From JASHPR01 sp963844655 (GTDB lineage Bacteria > Actinomycetota > Actinomycetes > Streptosporangiales > Streptosporangiaceae): 64,000 bases of DNA. The stretch covers positions 558,001 to 622,000 of the forward strand of contig CAWJPA010000002.1 in assembly GCA_963844655.1 (NCBI GenBank), given 5' to 3'. The notes beneath the pieces were generated by a model. It was not told where the DNA came from. It worked only from the letters and a program-made list of their open reading frames with translations, and searched no databases. The translations under genes and the position numbers were made by a program. Shown one piece after another: positions 25,860 through 34,563 of this stretch; position 1 is the first letter of the stretch, and each line of letters opens with the position of its first letter.

Positions 25860-25897
25860 GCCTGCCCGGCCGGTGCGGAGGCAGCCGCCGGGCAGGC
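25860..25897. terminator. Stem-loop between convergent genes
   Basis: GCCTGCCCGGC (25860-25870) pairs perfectly with GCCGGGCAGGC (25887-25897) around a 16-base loop. It lies between the stop of the MFS gene and the end of the small protein gene at 25912, so it likely terminates both transcripts. Confidence 0.6.
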
Positions 25898-25911
25898 AGG
25901 ATCAGGCGGCC

Positions 25912-26154
25912 TCAGGCCGCTCGGCTGGCCGGGCTCTTGCGGTCCGCCGCGGCGGCGGACGGGCGCGGGGCCGCCGGGGCGCTGGCCTGCCCAGCCGGGC
26001 TACCCCGGTGCTGGGGCGCGCCCACGGGGCGGAAGATCGCTTCCATGGCGCGGACCTGTTCCTGGTGGACGTACTTGATGGTGCGGATCGCCCGGTGCAT
26101 CCCGGTCATCACGCGTTCCGGACCCTGGCGGCCCGGCCGCCGTGTCGATGTCAT
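25912..26154 (-). CDS. Small basic hypothetical protein
   Basis: 80 residues from ATG 26154, six bases after a strong AGAGAGGTGA. The N-terminal half looks structured (MTGMHRAIRTIKYVHQEQV then RAMEAIFRP), while the rest is an Ala/Pro/Ser-rich tail. I do not recognise it. It lies 36 bases after the DksA-like gene on the same strand and is probably the third gene of that mini-operon. The Shine-Dalgarno and the position are the main reasons to call it real. Confidence 0.5.
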   Translation of the reverse strand: MTSTRRPGRQGPERVMTGMHRAIRTIKYVHQEQVRAMEAIFRPVGAPQHRGSPAGQASAPAAPRPSAAAADRKSPASRAA

Positions 26155-26190
26155 TGGTATCACCTCTCTGCGGTGCAGCCGGCCTGTGGA

Positions 26191-26634
26191 TCAGGCCATA
26201 CGTCCTGGATAGCCCGTCGGCACGGAGCGGGGATGTGCCGATGGTGAAGACCCGGTGGAGAGCGTCGCGGCACACCGCGTGCAGTACCGCGCCTCGGGTT
26301 CCCGGCTCAGCCGGGCGGCCGAGATCGCGCCGGCGCACTGCTCGCACCGCCCGTAGCGGCCGGCCGACAGCCGGGCCAGCGCCTCCTCGGTGTCGAACAG
26401 GGCCCGCCGGGCGGCGACGGCCCCGTGCCTGAGCCCCAGCAGCGTGCGTGCCTCCCCCTGACCGCCCGCGCGCAGGCCGCCGCCCGACCGCTCCTCCGCC
26501 TCGTGGTAGGCCAGGGACAGGCTGGTCACCGCGGCCAGGCGCTGCCGCCAGCGCGATTCCAGCAAGCGGCGCCAGGCCGGCAGCATCAGGCCTGGTTCTG
26601 AGCCCGCCGGCCCGGCACGCCGACCGGTCATCAT
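26191..26634 (-). CDS. DksA/TraR-type C4 zinc-finger protein
   Basis: 147 residues. The zinc ribbon is C97-C100 and C118-C121 (YGRCEQCAGAIS, then ARYCTRCA), preceded by a helical coiled-coil-like region (LAYHEAEER, ARRALFDTEEALARL) as in DksA/TraR. Those proteins enter the RNA polymerase secondary channel; in actinobacteria related small proteins are often of unknown role. The N-terminal coiled coil here is shorter and less acidic than in DksA, so direct ppGpp synergy is not assured. Start ATG 26634 overlaps the stop of the C2H2 gene. Confidence 0.78.
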   Translation of the reverse strand: MMTGRRAGPAGSEPGLMLPAWRRLLESRWRQRLAAVTSLSLAYHEAEERSGGGLRAGGQGEARTLLGLRHGAVAARRALFDTEEALARLSAGRYGRCEQCAGAISAARLSREPEARYCTRCAATLSTGSSPSAHPRSVPTGYPGRMA

Positions 26635-26774
26635 GCCGGATCGGGACCGCCCGGCTCGGCGGGGTCCTTCGGCCTCCGCCGCCGGTGGTCCTCACGCAGG
26701 TGCAGATCGAGCAGGGCCCGGTTGACGAAACCGAGCCCGCACAGCGGGCAGGTGGCGACGAGTGTGGATGGCAT
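26631..26774 (-). CDS. 47-residue single C2H2 zinc-finger protein
   Basis: ATG 26774 is preceded by AAGGAGGA at ideal spacing. The protein has one classical finger, CPLCGLGFVNRALLDLHLRE then DH, i.e. C-x2-C-x12-H-x4-H (Cys 9 and 12, His 25 and 30), followed by a basic RRRR and a Pro/Glu tail. Its stop overlaps the ATG of the DksA-like gene (ATGA), which argues that it is translated. Classical C2H2 spacing is uncommon in bacteria, where Ros/MucR has a shorter loop. Function unknown; DNA, RNA or RNA-polymerase binding are guesses. Confidence 0.75.
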   Translation of the reverse strand: MPSTLVATCPLCGLGFVNRALLDLHLREDHRRRRPKDPAEPGGPDPA

Positions 26775-26928
26775 GCTGTCCTCCTTTGGGTTGGTTGGCG
26801 GCTGGTCGCTTTTAGCCGGGCCGCGGGACCGCGGCCGCCTTTACCTCAAGCAACGAACCAGGCTTGGAAGCCCGGTGCATTACCTGTGGCGGGCGGATGG
26901 AGGGATGCGGCGCACGTGACCGGCCGCG

Positions 26929-27156
26929 TCAGGACCTGGCTCCGTGGCGTTCCCGCCCGGCGGCTTTCCCCTGTGGCCGGGGCAGCCCGTCCTTGGCGTC
27001 CCCCGGCTCAGGCCCGGTCCCCTGGCGGCGGGCCTGGCCGGGCCCGGAGGGAAGCCGGGATTGGGTCCGTGACCGGCGCAAGCGCAGGCAGACAAGAGCC
27101 AGGCCCGCGCCGAAGATGACCCACGGCGCGAGCACCAGCAGATCGCCACCAGTCAT
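26929..27156 (-). CDS. Small single-pass membrane protein, hypothetical
   Basis: 75 residues from ATG 27156, with a GC-rich AGGGGTAGCGGGA upstream. MTGGDLLVLAPWVIFGAGLA then LVCLRLRR is one membrane helix followed by a basic, Pro/Gly-rich cytosolic tail. No family recognised. It may be the first gene of the small-protein operon downstream, but there are 154 bases without a gene between them. Support is only the membrane helix and start site, so confidence is limited. Confidence 0.4.
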   Translation of the reverse strand: MTGGDLLVLAPWVIFGAGLALVCLRLRRSRTQSRLPSGPGQARRQGTGPEPGDAKDGLPRPQGKAAGRERHGARS

Positions 27157-27288
27157 TCCCGCTACCCCTAGCTCCGAGTGTTCTCGGTCACAGTCCACCG
27201 CCCGGCCATGTGACGGCCGTGAAACCGTTGTGGTGACGGCGTGGAGGAACGGGAGCAGGTCGCCGGACGAACGCGGCGTTAACTCCGA

Positions 27289-29391
27289 TCAGGTGCCGGC
27301 CGCGGTCACGATGAACGCCAGAATCTCGGCCTGGTAGCGCAGCTGGCCGTACCGCCCGGCCGGGCCGGTGTGCGCGCCCGCGCCGAGCTCGGCCCGGAAC
27401 AGCACCCGGCCGCCGGCCGGGCTGTCCCCGGCGGTGGCCCGCAGCCGGGCCACCCACTTGGCGGGCTCATGGATCAGCACCCGCGGGTCGTGCAGGCTCC
27501 CGGTGACCAGCAGGTCCGGCCGCGGGCCGGACGGCACGTTGTCGTACGGGCTGTAGGAGCGCATGTAGGCCAGCACGCCCGGATCACGGGGGTCGCCCCA
27601 TTCGTCCCATTCGTTGATCGTCAGCGGGATGGTCGGGTCCAGCATGCTCGCCACGCAGTCCACGAACGGGACCTCGGCCACCACGGCCCGCCAGCGCCGC
27701 GGCGCCATCGAGAACACCGCGCCCTGGAGCAGCCCGCCCGCGGACAGCCCCCGGGACACGATCCGGTCCGCCGCGGCCCAGCCCTGGCCGGCCAGCATGT
27801 CGGCGGCGGCGATGAAGTCGGTGAACGTGGTGCGCTTGCGGGTCAGCCGGCCCTCCAGCCACCAGCGCCGCCCGCCCTCGCCGCCGCCACGCACGTGCGC
27901 CATCGCGTACACGAACCCGCGGTCCAGCAGGCTCGGCACGGTCACGCTGAATTCCGGCCAGTCGCACGCCTCGTACGCGCCGTAGCCGTACAGCAGGCAC
28001 GGCGCGGAGCCGTCCAGCGGCAGCCCGCGGCGGTGCGCCAGCGTCACCGGGATCAGCGTGCCGTCCGCCGCGGGCGCGGTCACCCGCTCGGTGACGTACC
28101 CGGCCGGGTCATACCCCGGCACCTCCTGCCGCTTGCGCAGCCGCCAGCGGCCGCTGGCCAGGTCCACGTCGTGCCAGGACGGCGGGTCGATCAGCGACTC
28201 GGTGCGCACGGTGACCTCGGCGGCCGCGTACTCCTCGTTCACCGCCAGGGCGAGCGTGCAGGGCGGCCCCTCGGCCTCGATCAGCCGCTGGCTGAACGCC
28301 TGGAGGTCCACCACCCGCAGCTGGGTCGCGGCCGCGTGCCGCTGCTCGGCCACCAGGTAGCGCCCGAACACCTCGCACGACACCAGGCGGGTGTCCGGCG
28401 ACCCGGCGATGACCTCGGTCCACCCGGCCCGGCCCGGGGCCCGCGCCGACGCCCGCACCAGCCGGAACTCCTCCGCCCCGTCGTTGGTGACCAGGTAGAA
28501 GTCGCCGCCGTCCGGCCCGTCCGCATGATCCGCGCGGTACTCGATGCCCGCCCGCCTGGGCTCAAGCACCGCCGGCGGTGTGCCCGGCGCGTCCGCGGGG
28601 ATGACCAGCGTCTCGGTGGTGTCCCTGGACTCGATCTCGATCAGCACGTACCGGCCGCTGCGGGTGGCCCGGACGATGAGCTCGAACCGCTCGTCGTCCT
28701 CGCGGTACACCAGCACGTCGGCGTCCTGCCCGGTGCCGAGCTCGTGCCGCCAGACCTCGAACGGCCGGTACGCCTGGTCGGTGACCGTGTAGAACAGCGT
28801 CGCCGAGTCCGCGGCCCAGGCCAGCCCGTAGTAGGTCCGCTCGATCCGCTCCGGCAGGTCCTGCCCGGTACTCAGGTCGCGGACCCGCAGCTGGTACACC
28901 TCGTCACCGTCGAAGTCCACGGAGTAGGCCAGCAGCCGCCCGTCCGGGCTGACCTCGCGCACCCCCAGCGCGACGTAGCCGCCCGGGCAGTCCGGGTCGG
29001 CGAGCAGGAGGTTCTCGTCGAGCAGCACCTCGTCGGGCGCGCCTGGCGCGCCCGACCGGCAGAACTGCTCGAATTCCTGGCCGGGGACCGTCCGGGTGAA
29101 GTACTCCCGGCCGCCGCGGCGCCAGCGCACCGAGTCCTCAGCCTCGGGCACGCGCCCGGTCATCTCGCGCAGCAGCTCGTCCTGCAGCCCGCGCCACCCG
29201 GCCGTCTGCAGGTCGTAGTAGGCGCGCTCGGCGGTCAGGTACTCGCGCAGCGCGGGCTGGTCATGGTCGCGCATCCACGCGTATGGGTCCGGATGCGCGA
29301 GGTGCGCCGCGTCCGGCGCCGGCCCGCCCGCCACGGGCAGATCCGCGGGTGCGGCTGGCAGCCCCGCCCCGCCTGGTCGTTGTCCGGCCAT
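27289..29391 (-). CDS. Prolyl oligopeptidase-family (S9A) serine peptidase, oligopeptidase B-like
   Basis: 700 residues, the usual oligopeptidase length. An N-terminal seven-blade propeller (about 40-430) precedes an alpha/beta-hydrolase domain with catalytic S550 (RGLSAGGLLQGA), D635 (GSLHDPRV) and H674 (GAGAHTGPAGRY). LHDPRV and GAHTGP are close to oligopeptidase B, which cuts after Arg/Lys in short peptides. No signal peptide: cytosolic. It ends a run of peptide-handling genes and probably trims imported peptides together with the P1 peptidase five bases upstream. Confidence 0.9.
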   Translation of the reverse strand: MAGQRPGGAGLPAAPADLPVAGGPAPDAAHLAHPDPYAWMRDHDQPALREYLTAERAYYDLQTAGWRGLQDELLREMTGRVPEAEDSVRWRRGGREYFTRTVPGQEFEQFCRSGAPGAPDEVLLDENLLLADPDCPGGYVALGVREVSPDGRLLAYSVDFDGDEVYQLRVRDLSTGQDLPERIERTYYGLAWAADSATLFYTVTDQAYRPFEVWRHELGTGQDADVLVYREDDERFELIVRATRSGRYVLIEIESRDTTETLVIPADAPGTPPAVLEPRRAGIEYRADHADGPDGGDFYLVTNDGAEEFRLVRASARAPGRAGWTEVIAGSPDTRLVSCEVFGRYLVAEQRHAAATQLRVVDLQAFSQRLIEAEGPPCTLALAVNEEYAAAEVTVRTESLIDPPSWHDVDLASGRWRLRKRQEVPGYDPAGYVTERVTAPAADGTLIPVTLAHRRGLPLDGSAPCLLYGYGAYEACDWPEFSVTVPSLLDRGFVYAMAHVRGGGEGGRRWWLEGRLTRKRTTFTDFIAAADMLAGQGWAAADRIVSRGLSAGGLLQGAVFSMAPRRWRAVVAEVPFVDCVASMLDPTIPLTINEWDEWGDPRDPGVLAYMRSYSPYDNVPSGPRPDLLVTGSLHDPRVLIHEPAKWVARLRATAGDSPAGGRVLFRAELGAGAHTGPAGRYGQLRYQAEILAFIVTAAGT

Positions 29392-29395
29392 TACG

Positions 29396-30478
29396 CTAAC
29401 TCCGCCCGTGCTCGGCGACCAGCGTGCGCAGCGCGTCGGGCGGGATCTGCCGGGAGGTGTTCCCGTCCCGGCCGGTCACGGTGACCGCCTGGAGCATGCT
29501 GTTGATCACGGCCTCCTCGGTGGCCTCGGTCACCGCAGCGAAGTAGTCGTCCAGCGCGCTGCCGGTGACCGGGACGCCGGACGGAGCGCTGCCGCGGGGG
29601 CTGCGCAGACCCGTGGCCAGGCCCAGGAAGATCTCGCCGCTGCCGTGGTGCCCGGTGCTGCCGGCCCGGGCCAGGCCGAGGCCGGCCCGGCGGGCCAGCC
29701 GCTGGCAGGCGGCCGAGTCCAGCCGCCCGTCGGTGATCACGACGACGATGCAGGAGCCGGCCGGGCCGGGCCGCGCCGCTGGAGCGTCCGGGTCCGGCAG
29801 CAGCCGCCCGGCCGGCACCCCGGCCACGGTGAGCCGGTCCCGGTCGCCGAAGTTGGTCAGCGTGAGCACGCCCACGGTGGCCCCGCCGGGCACCACCCGC
29901 GACGCGGTGCCGATGCCGCCCTTAAAGCCCAGGCAGCTCATCCCGGTGCCGGCGCCGACCGCGCCCTCCGCCGCGGCGGGCGCGCCCGCGGACGCCCGGG
30001 CCGCGGCCAGCGCGTCCCGCACGTCGGCGTGGCCCACCTGCATGCGGCGGCTGTCGTTGAGGAAGCTGTCGTCGCATTCCGCGACGATCGGGATGATCAC
30101 GTCGTCGTGGCCGATGGCGGGCTGCTCGGCGATGAGCAGCTCGCAGGCGGCGTCGTAGACCCGGCCGAGCTGCATGGTCGAGGTGAGGAACACCGGGGTC
30201 TCGGCCAGCCCCCACTCCTGGGCGGCGAGCAGGCCGGTGCACTCCCCCGCGCCGTTGAGCACCGCGGCGCCGGCCGGAATGGGGAACGTGAACAGGTCGC
30301 CGCCCGGGTCGAGCACGGTGACCCCGGTGCGGGCGGCGCCCCGGCCCGCGGGCGGGGGCGCCTCGTCCCGCCAGACCGTGGCGTGGCCCAGGCCGACGCC
30401 GGGCACGTCGAGGACCGATCCGGTCGGGCCCGGTGGCAGCAGCCCGATGGTGATGCCAAGATCGATGACGCGGGGCAC
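29396..30478 (-). CDS. P1-family (DmpA-like) aminopeptidase
   Basis: 360 residues from GTG 30478 (VPRVIDLGITIGLLPPG). Members are made as one chain that cleaves itself into alpha and beta subunits; the new N-terminal serine is the nucleophile. GTGMSCLGFKGGIGTASRV and, downstream, PAGSCIVVVITDGRL, with its serine as the likely nucleophile/cleavage point, are the signature blocks. It releases N-terminal residues, including D-residues or beta-peptides, from short peptides. Four bases separate it from the oligopeptidase. It is divergent from the deacetylase-like gene with about 33 bases between starts. Confidence 0.87.
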   Translation of the reverse strand: MPRVIDLGITIGLLPPGPTGSVLDVPGVGLGHATVWRDEAPPPAGRGAARTGVTVLDPGGDLFTFPIPAGAAVLNGAGECTGLLAAQEWGLAETPVFLTSTMQLGRVYDAACELLIAEQPAIGHDDVIIPIVAECDDSFLNDSRRMQVGHADVRDALAAARASAGAPAAAEGAVGAGTGMSCLGFKGGIGTASRVVPGGATVGVLTLTNFGDRDRLTVAGVPAGRLLPDPDAPAARPGPAGSCIVVVITDGRLDSAACQRLARRAGLGLARAGSTGHHGSGEIFLGLATGLRSPRGSAPSGVPVTGSALDDYFAAVTEATEEAVINSMLQAVTVTGRDGNTSRQIPPDALRTLVAEHGRS

Positions 30479-30511
30479 CCCGTGATGGTAACGCGCCGCG
30501 GAGGTGAGCCA

Positions 30512-31573
30512 GTGAGCCTGCCGGTCCCGGTGGTCTGGAGCGAGGACTGCGTCCAGCATGAGCCAGCGGGTGAGGTGTGGCTTGGGGTCTGGGACCGGGG
30601 CACCGAGGTGCCCGCCCGGGCGCTGGTGCTGCGCGACGCGCTGGCCGCGGCGGGCGCGCCGGTGCTTCCCGCCCGCGAGCATGACGACGCGGTGCTGCGG
30701 ACGGTGCACGACCCGCTCCTCGTCGATCACCTGGCCGGGGTGTGGCGGGACTGGTCGGCGGCGGGGCTGCCGGCCGAGCACGGCCGCGACCGTGTCGTGC
30801 CTTACGTGTTCCCCACCGCGGGCATGCTGGGCGGGCTGCAGGCCCGCGAGCCGCCGGCCGTGCACGGGCGGGCCGGGCTGTTCTGCTACGACACCATGAC
30901 GCTGGTCGGCCCGGGCAGCTGGGCCGCGATCCGCGGCGCGGTGGACGCCGCGCAGACCGCGGCCGGCCTGGTCAGCTCCGGCGCGCGGCTGGCGTACGCG
31001 CTGTGCCGCCCGCCGGGTCATCACGTGACCAGGAGCGCCTACGGCGGCTCCTGCTACCTCAACAACGCCGCGGTCGCCGCGCAGGCGCTGCGGGCCGCCG
31101 GGGCCGGACGGGTCGCCGTGCTGGACATCGACGCGCACCACGGCAACGGCACCCAGATGATCTTCTACGGCCGGGCCGACGTCTGGTACGGCTCGCTGCA
31201 CATCGACCCGGGAGCGGGCTGGTTCCCGCACTACGCGGGTTACGCCGACGAGCGCGGCACCGGGGCCGGCCAGGGCCACAACCACAACCTGCCGCTGGCG
31301 CCGGGCACCGGGGACGAGGGCTGGCTCGCCGCGCTGGACGAGCTGTGCCGGGAGGCCAGCGGCGCCGACGCCCTGGTGGTGTCGCTGGGCGTGGACGCGG
31401 CGGTGGACGACCCGGAGAGCCCGCTGCGGGTGACCGAGGACGGCTACCGGGAGGCGGGCCGCCGGATCGCCGCGCTGGGTCCCGCGGTCCTGGTCCAGGA
31501 GGGGGGCTACGACCTGGCGTCGCTCGGCAGGCTGGTCGTGGCCGCGCTGGAGGGCGCGGCGTCGGCCGGCTGA
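30512..31573 (+). CDS. Histone-deacetylase-superfamily amidohydrolase
   Basis: 353 residues from GTG 30512, seven bases after GGAGG; an ATG at 30485 is possible but lacks a site. Zinc and catalytic signatures are LCRPPGHHVT (the His pair), VLDIDAHHGNGTQMIFY (metal Asp/His), SLHIDP and VQEGGYDLASLG. The overall pattern fits acetoin-utilisation/acetylpolyamine-amidohydrolase proteins rather than a eukaryotic-type HDAC. It may deacetylate a polyamine or a peptide. Its 3' end overlaps the convergent ABC ATPase gene by 67 bases. Confidence 0.86.
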   Translation: MSLPVPVVWSEDCVQHEPAGEVWLGVWDRGTEVPARALVLRDALAAAGAPVLPAREHDDAVLRTVHDPLLVDHLAGVWRDWSAAGLPAEHGRDRVVPYVFPTAGMLGGLQAREPPAVHGRAGLFCYDTMTLVGPGSWAAIRGAVDAAQTAAGLVSSGARLAYALCRPPGHHVTRSAYGGSCYLNNAAVAAQALRAAGAGRVAVLDIDAHHGNGTQMIFYGRADVWYGSLHIDPGAGWFPHYAGYADERGTGAGQGHNHNLPLAPGTGDEGWLAALDELCREASGADALVVSLGVDAAVDDPESPLRVTEDGYREAGRRIAALGPAVLVQEGGYDLASLGRLVVAALEGAASAG

Positions 31574-33624
31574 GGCTGCGTTAAATCGGCGGGCTGCAGG
31601 GCGAAGTGGCAGGCGGCCACGTGGCCGGGCCCGAACGAGCGCAGCTCAGGCTCCTCGGCGGCGCACAGGTCCTGCGCATACGGGCACCGGGTGCGGAACC
31701 GGCAGCCCGACGGCGGCTCGATCGGGCTGGGCAGCTCGCCCTTGATGCCCGCCTCCCGGTTCGCCCGGGCGATCCCGGGATCAGGCTCCGGGATCGTGGC
31801 GATGAGCCCGGCCGTATACGGATGGGCCGCCCGCTGGTAGACGTCGTCGGCCGAGCCCATCTCCACCAGCTTGCCCAGGTACATGACGCCGATCCGGCTG
31901 GCCATGTACTTGACCACCGCGAGGTCGTGGGAGATGACGATGTAGGTCAGGCCGTGGTCGGCCTGGAGCCGCTTCATCAGGTTGAGCACCTGCGCCCTGA
32001 TCGACACGTCCAGCGCGCTGACCGGCTCGTCCGCGACGATGACCTTCGGGTTCAGGGTGAGCGCCCGGGCCAGCCCGATCCGCTGCCGCTGCCCGCCGGA
32101 GAACTCGTGCGGATAGCGCTCGACCGAGTTGCGCGGCAGCCCGACCTCGTCGAGCAGCTCGAACACCCGCCGCTCCTGCTCCTGGCGGGAGCCGGCGTGC
32201 TGGATGCTGAGCGGCTCGCGGATGATCGAGCCGACCCGCATCCTCGGATCGAGCGACGAGTACGGATCCTGAAACATCAGCTGCAGGTCACGGCGCTGCC
32301 GGCGCAGGTCGGTGCGGCTGAGCGCGGAGATGTCCTGGCCCGCCAGCAGCACCGAGCCCGAGTTCGGGCGCTCGAGCGCGACCACCAGGCGCCCGATCGT
32401 GGTCTTGCCGCAGCCCGACTCGCCGACCAGGCCGAACGTCTCCCCCGCGTTCACGGAGAACGACACGTCGGAGACCGCGTGCACGGCCGCGACCTTGCGC
32501 TGCAGGATCGCGCCCGCGGTGACGGGGAACTCCTTGACCAGGTTGTGCAGCTCCAGCAGCGGCCCGGGAGCCGTCCCGGCTCCGTCCGGCCCGGCCGGCC
32601 CGCCGGTCACGGTCGCCCGCGGGGCCGTGTCGCCCGCGGCACCGGTCCCCCCGGGGCCGTCGACCGGGTGCCAGCAGGAGAACAGGTGATCGCTGCTCTC
32701 CCCGGTCAGCGACGGCTCGCGGCTGCGGCACTTGTCGGTGGCCCGTCCGCACCGCGGCGCGAACCGGCAGCCGGGCGGCGGGTTCGCCAGGTCCGGCGGC
32801 AGCCCCCCGATGCTGAGCAGCCGCTGGCTGCCGTCCTGGGTCAGCCGCGGGATCGAGGCGAGCAGCGCGTGCGTGTACGGGTGCCGCATGTGCGCGAACA
32901 GGTTCTGGGTCTCGGTCGCCTCGACCATCCGGCCCGCGTACATCACCTGGACCCGGTCCGCGTGCCCGGCGATCACGCCCATGTCGTGGGTGATCAGCAG
33001 CATCGCCATGCCGAGGCGGTCCTTGAGGCTGTGCAGCAGCGCGAGGATCTGTGCCTGGATGGTGACGTCCAGGGCCGTGGTGGGCTCGTCGGCGATCAGC
33101 AGCTTGGGCTCGCAGCTCAGCGCCATCGCGATCATCACGCGCTGGCGCAGCCCGCCGGAGAGCTGGTGCGGGTAGTCGCCGAGGCGCTCGGCCGGCCGGG
33201 GCAGGCCGACCAGGCTCAGCACCTCGATCGCGCGCTCCCTGGCCGCTGCCTTGCTCGCGTGCTTGTGCAGCCGGACCGGCTCGGCGACCTGGTAGCCGAT
33301 CGTCTTGGTGGGGTCCAGCGAGGTGAGCGGGTCCTGGAAGATCATGGCGATCTCGTTGCCGCGGATCGTGCGCAGCTCGGCGTCGCCCAGGCCGACCAGC
33401 TCGCGGCCGTCGAGCTTGATCGAGCCGCCGACGATCGACCCGCCCTCCGGCAGCAGGCCCATGATGGACAGGCCGGTCATGGACTTCCCGCAGCCGGACT
33501 CGCCCACCAGGCCGAGGGTCTCCCCCGCCTCAATGGCCAGGTCGATGTTGCCGACCGCCTGCACCACCGACTTGGTCAGCTGGATGTGGGTCGACAGATC
33601 GGTGATCTCCAGCACGGGAGTCAT
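31507..33624 (-). CDS. Fused Dpp/Opp-type ABC transporter ATPase (two nucleotide-binding domains)
   Basis: 705 residues: DppD-like half (about 1-320) and DppF-like half (about 345-660) joined by a Gly/Pro linker. Each has Walker A (GESGCGKS near residue 42, GESGCGKTT in the second half), ABC signature (LSGGLRQRV and FSGGQRQRI), Walker B (IADEPTTALD, VADEPVSALD) and H-loop. The C-terminal segments (CRFAPRC, CRFRTRCPYAQDLC) carry the 4-Cys motifs that may hold an iron-sulfur cluster. It powers the two permeases upstream; ATG 33624 overlaps the DppC-like stop as ATGA. Confidence 0.94.
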   Translation of the reverse strand: MTPVLEITDLSTHIQLTKSVVQAVGNIDLAIEAGETLGLVGESGCGKSMTGLSIMGLLPEGGSIVGGSIKLDGRELVGLGDAELRTIRGNEIAMIFQDPLTSLDPTKTIGYQVAEPVRLHKHASKAAARERAIEVLSLVGLPRPAERLGDYPHQLSGGLRQRVMIAMALSCEPKLLIADEPTTALDVTIQAQILALLHSLKDRLGMAMLLITHDMGVIAGHADRVQVMYAGRMVEATETQNLFAHMRHPYTHALLASIPRLTQDGSQRLLSIGGLPPDLANPPPGCRFAPRCGRATDKCRSREPSLTGESSDHLFSCWHPVDGPGGTGAAGDTAPRATVTGGPAGPDGAGTAPGPLLELHNLVKEFPVTAGAILQRKVAAVHAVSDVSFSVNAGETFGLVGESGCGKTTIGRLVVALERPNSGSVLLAGQDISALSRTDLRRQRRDLQLMFQDPYSSLDPRMRVGSIIREPLSIQHAGSRQEQERRVFELLDEVGLPRNSVERYPHEFSGGQRQRIGLARALTLNPKVIVADEPVSALDVSIRAQVLNLMKRLQADHGLTYIVISHDLAVVKYMASRIGVMYLGKLVEMGSADDVYQRAAHPYTAGLIATIPEPDPGIARANREAGIKGELPSPIEPPSGCRFRTRCPYAQDLCAAEEPELRSFGPGHVAACHFALQPADLTQPQPADAAPSSAATTSLPSDARS

Positions 33625-34538
33625 CGGCGGCGCAGCCTGACGTCCAGCGCGTCCCGCAGCGCGTCACCGATCAGGTTGCAGGCCATCACGACCACGATGA
33701 TGGCGATCCCGACCGGGTAGACCTGCCACCAGTACCCGTCCTGCAGGTACGTGAGCCCGTTGTTGAGCATGTCTCCCCAGTCGAACGTCGGGTACTGCAG
33801 GCCGAACCCGAGGAAGCCCAGCGTGGCCACGGCCAGGATCGCGTCCGCCACGCTGAACGTGGCGGTGACGATGATCACCCCGAGCGAGTTCGGCAGCAGG
33901 TGCCGGTTCATCAGCCGGACCCGCCCGGACCCGGCCGCCCGGGCCGCGGAGACGAAGTCCCGCACCCGCAGCGTGAGCACCTCGCCGCGGACCAGCCGGG
34001 CCGGGACCTGCCAGGTGAAGATCCCGATGACGATACTGAGCCCGAGGACGGAGGAGCCGTACCTGATCGCGATGATCAGCACCACGAACAGGAACGGGAT
34101 CGAGAGCAGCACGTCCACGATGCGCATCAGGAACCCGTCGACCAGCCCTCCGGCCAGCCCCGACACCGCGCCCCAGACCGCGCCGACGACGATCCCGATC
34201 AGCGCGGAGAAGAAGCCGATCTCCAGCGCCGCCTGGCCGCCGACCATGAGCTCCTTGAGCTCGTCGAAGCCCTGGTTGTCGGTGCCGACCGGGTGGCCGG
34301 GGCCCGGGGGGAGGTTGGTGGACTCCAGGCTGGAGCTGAGCGTGCCGTGGTAGACCAGCGGCCCGAGGTAGCAGAACAGCACGAAGAAGATCAGGGCGGC
34401 GAGCCCGAGGACCGCCAGCCTGTTCTGGGCGAACTCCCGCATCGCCAGCCGCCAGCCGCTCTGAACCGGGCCGATCTCACCGCCTTCCGGCGCGGCAGGC
34501 AGGCCCGGCGGCGGAAGCTCTGGGGCGATGTTGGTCAC
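33621..34538 (-). CDS. Peptide ABC transporter permease (DppC-like)
   Basis: 305 residues from GTG 34538, eight bases after GAGGAGACG. Six membrane helices after a Pro-rich cytosolic N-terminus (about 30 residues). The EAA-loop motif contacting the ATPase is AARAAGSGRVRLMNRHLLPN. GTDNQGFDELKELMVGGQ is the normal periplasmic block. It pairs with the DppB-like permease to form the membrane pore of a di/oligopeptide importer. Gene order (binding protein, B, C, fused D-F) is typical. Confidence 0.92.
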   Translation of the reverse strand: MTNIAPELPPPGLPAAPEGGEIGPVQSGWRLAMREFAQNRLAVLGLAALIFFVLFCYLGPLVYHGTLSSSLESTNLPPGPGHPVGTDNQGFDELKELMVGGQAALEIGFFSALIGIVVGAVWGAVSGLAGGLVDGFLMRIVDVLLSIPFLFVVLIIAIRYGSSVLGLSIVIGIFTWQVPARLVRGEVLTLRVRDFVSAARAAGSGRVRLMNRHLLPNSLGVIIVTATFSVADAILAVATLGFLGFGLQYPTFDWGDMLNNGLTYLQDGYWWQVYPVGIAIIVVVMACNLIGDALRDALDVRLRRR

Positions 34539-34563
34539 GGGCTCGTCTCCTCGATGGCGCCGG

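Noticed and set aside
27370..29484. A roughly 700-codon plus-strand open frame opposite the oligopeptidase
   Set aside because: It is a shadow of the GC-rich third positions of the peptidase gene. There is no motif, start site or family match.
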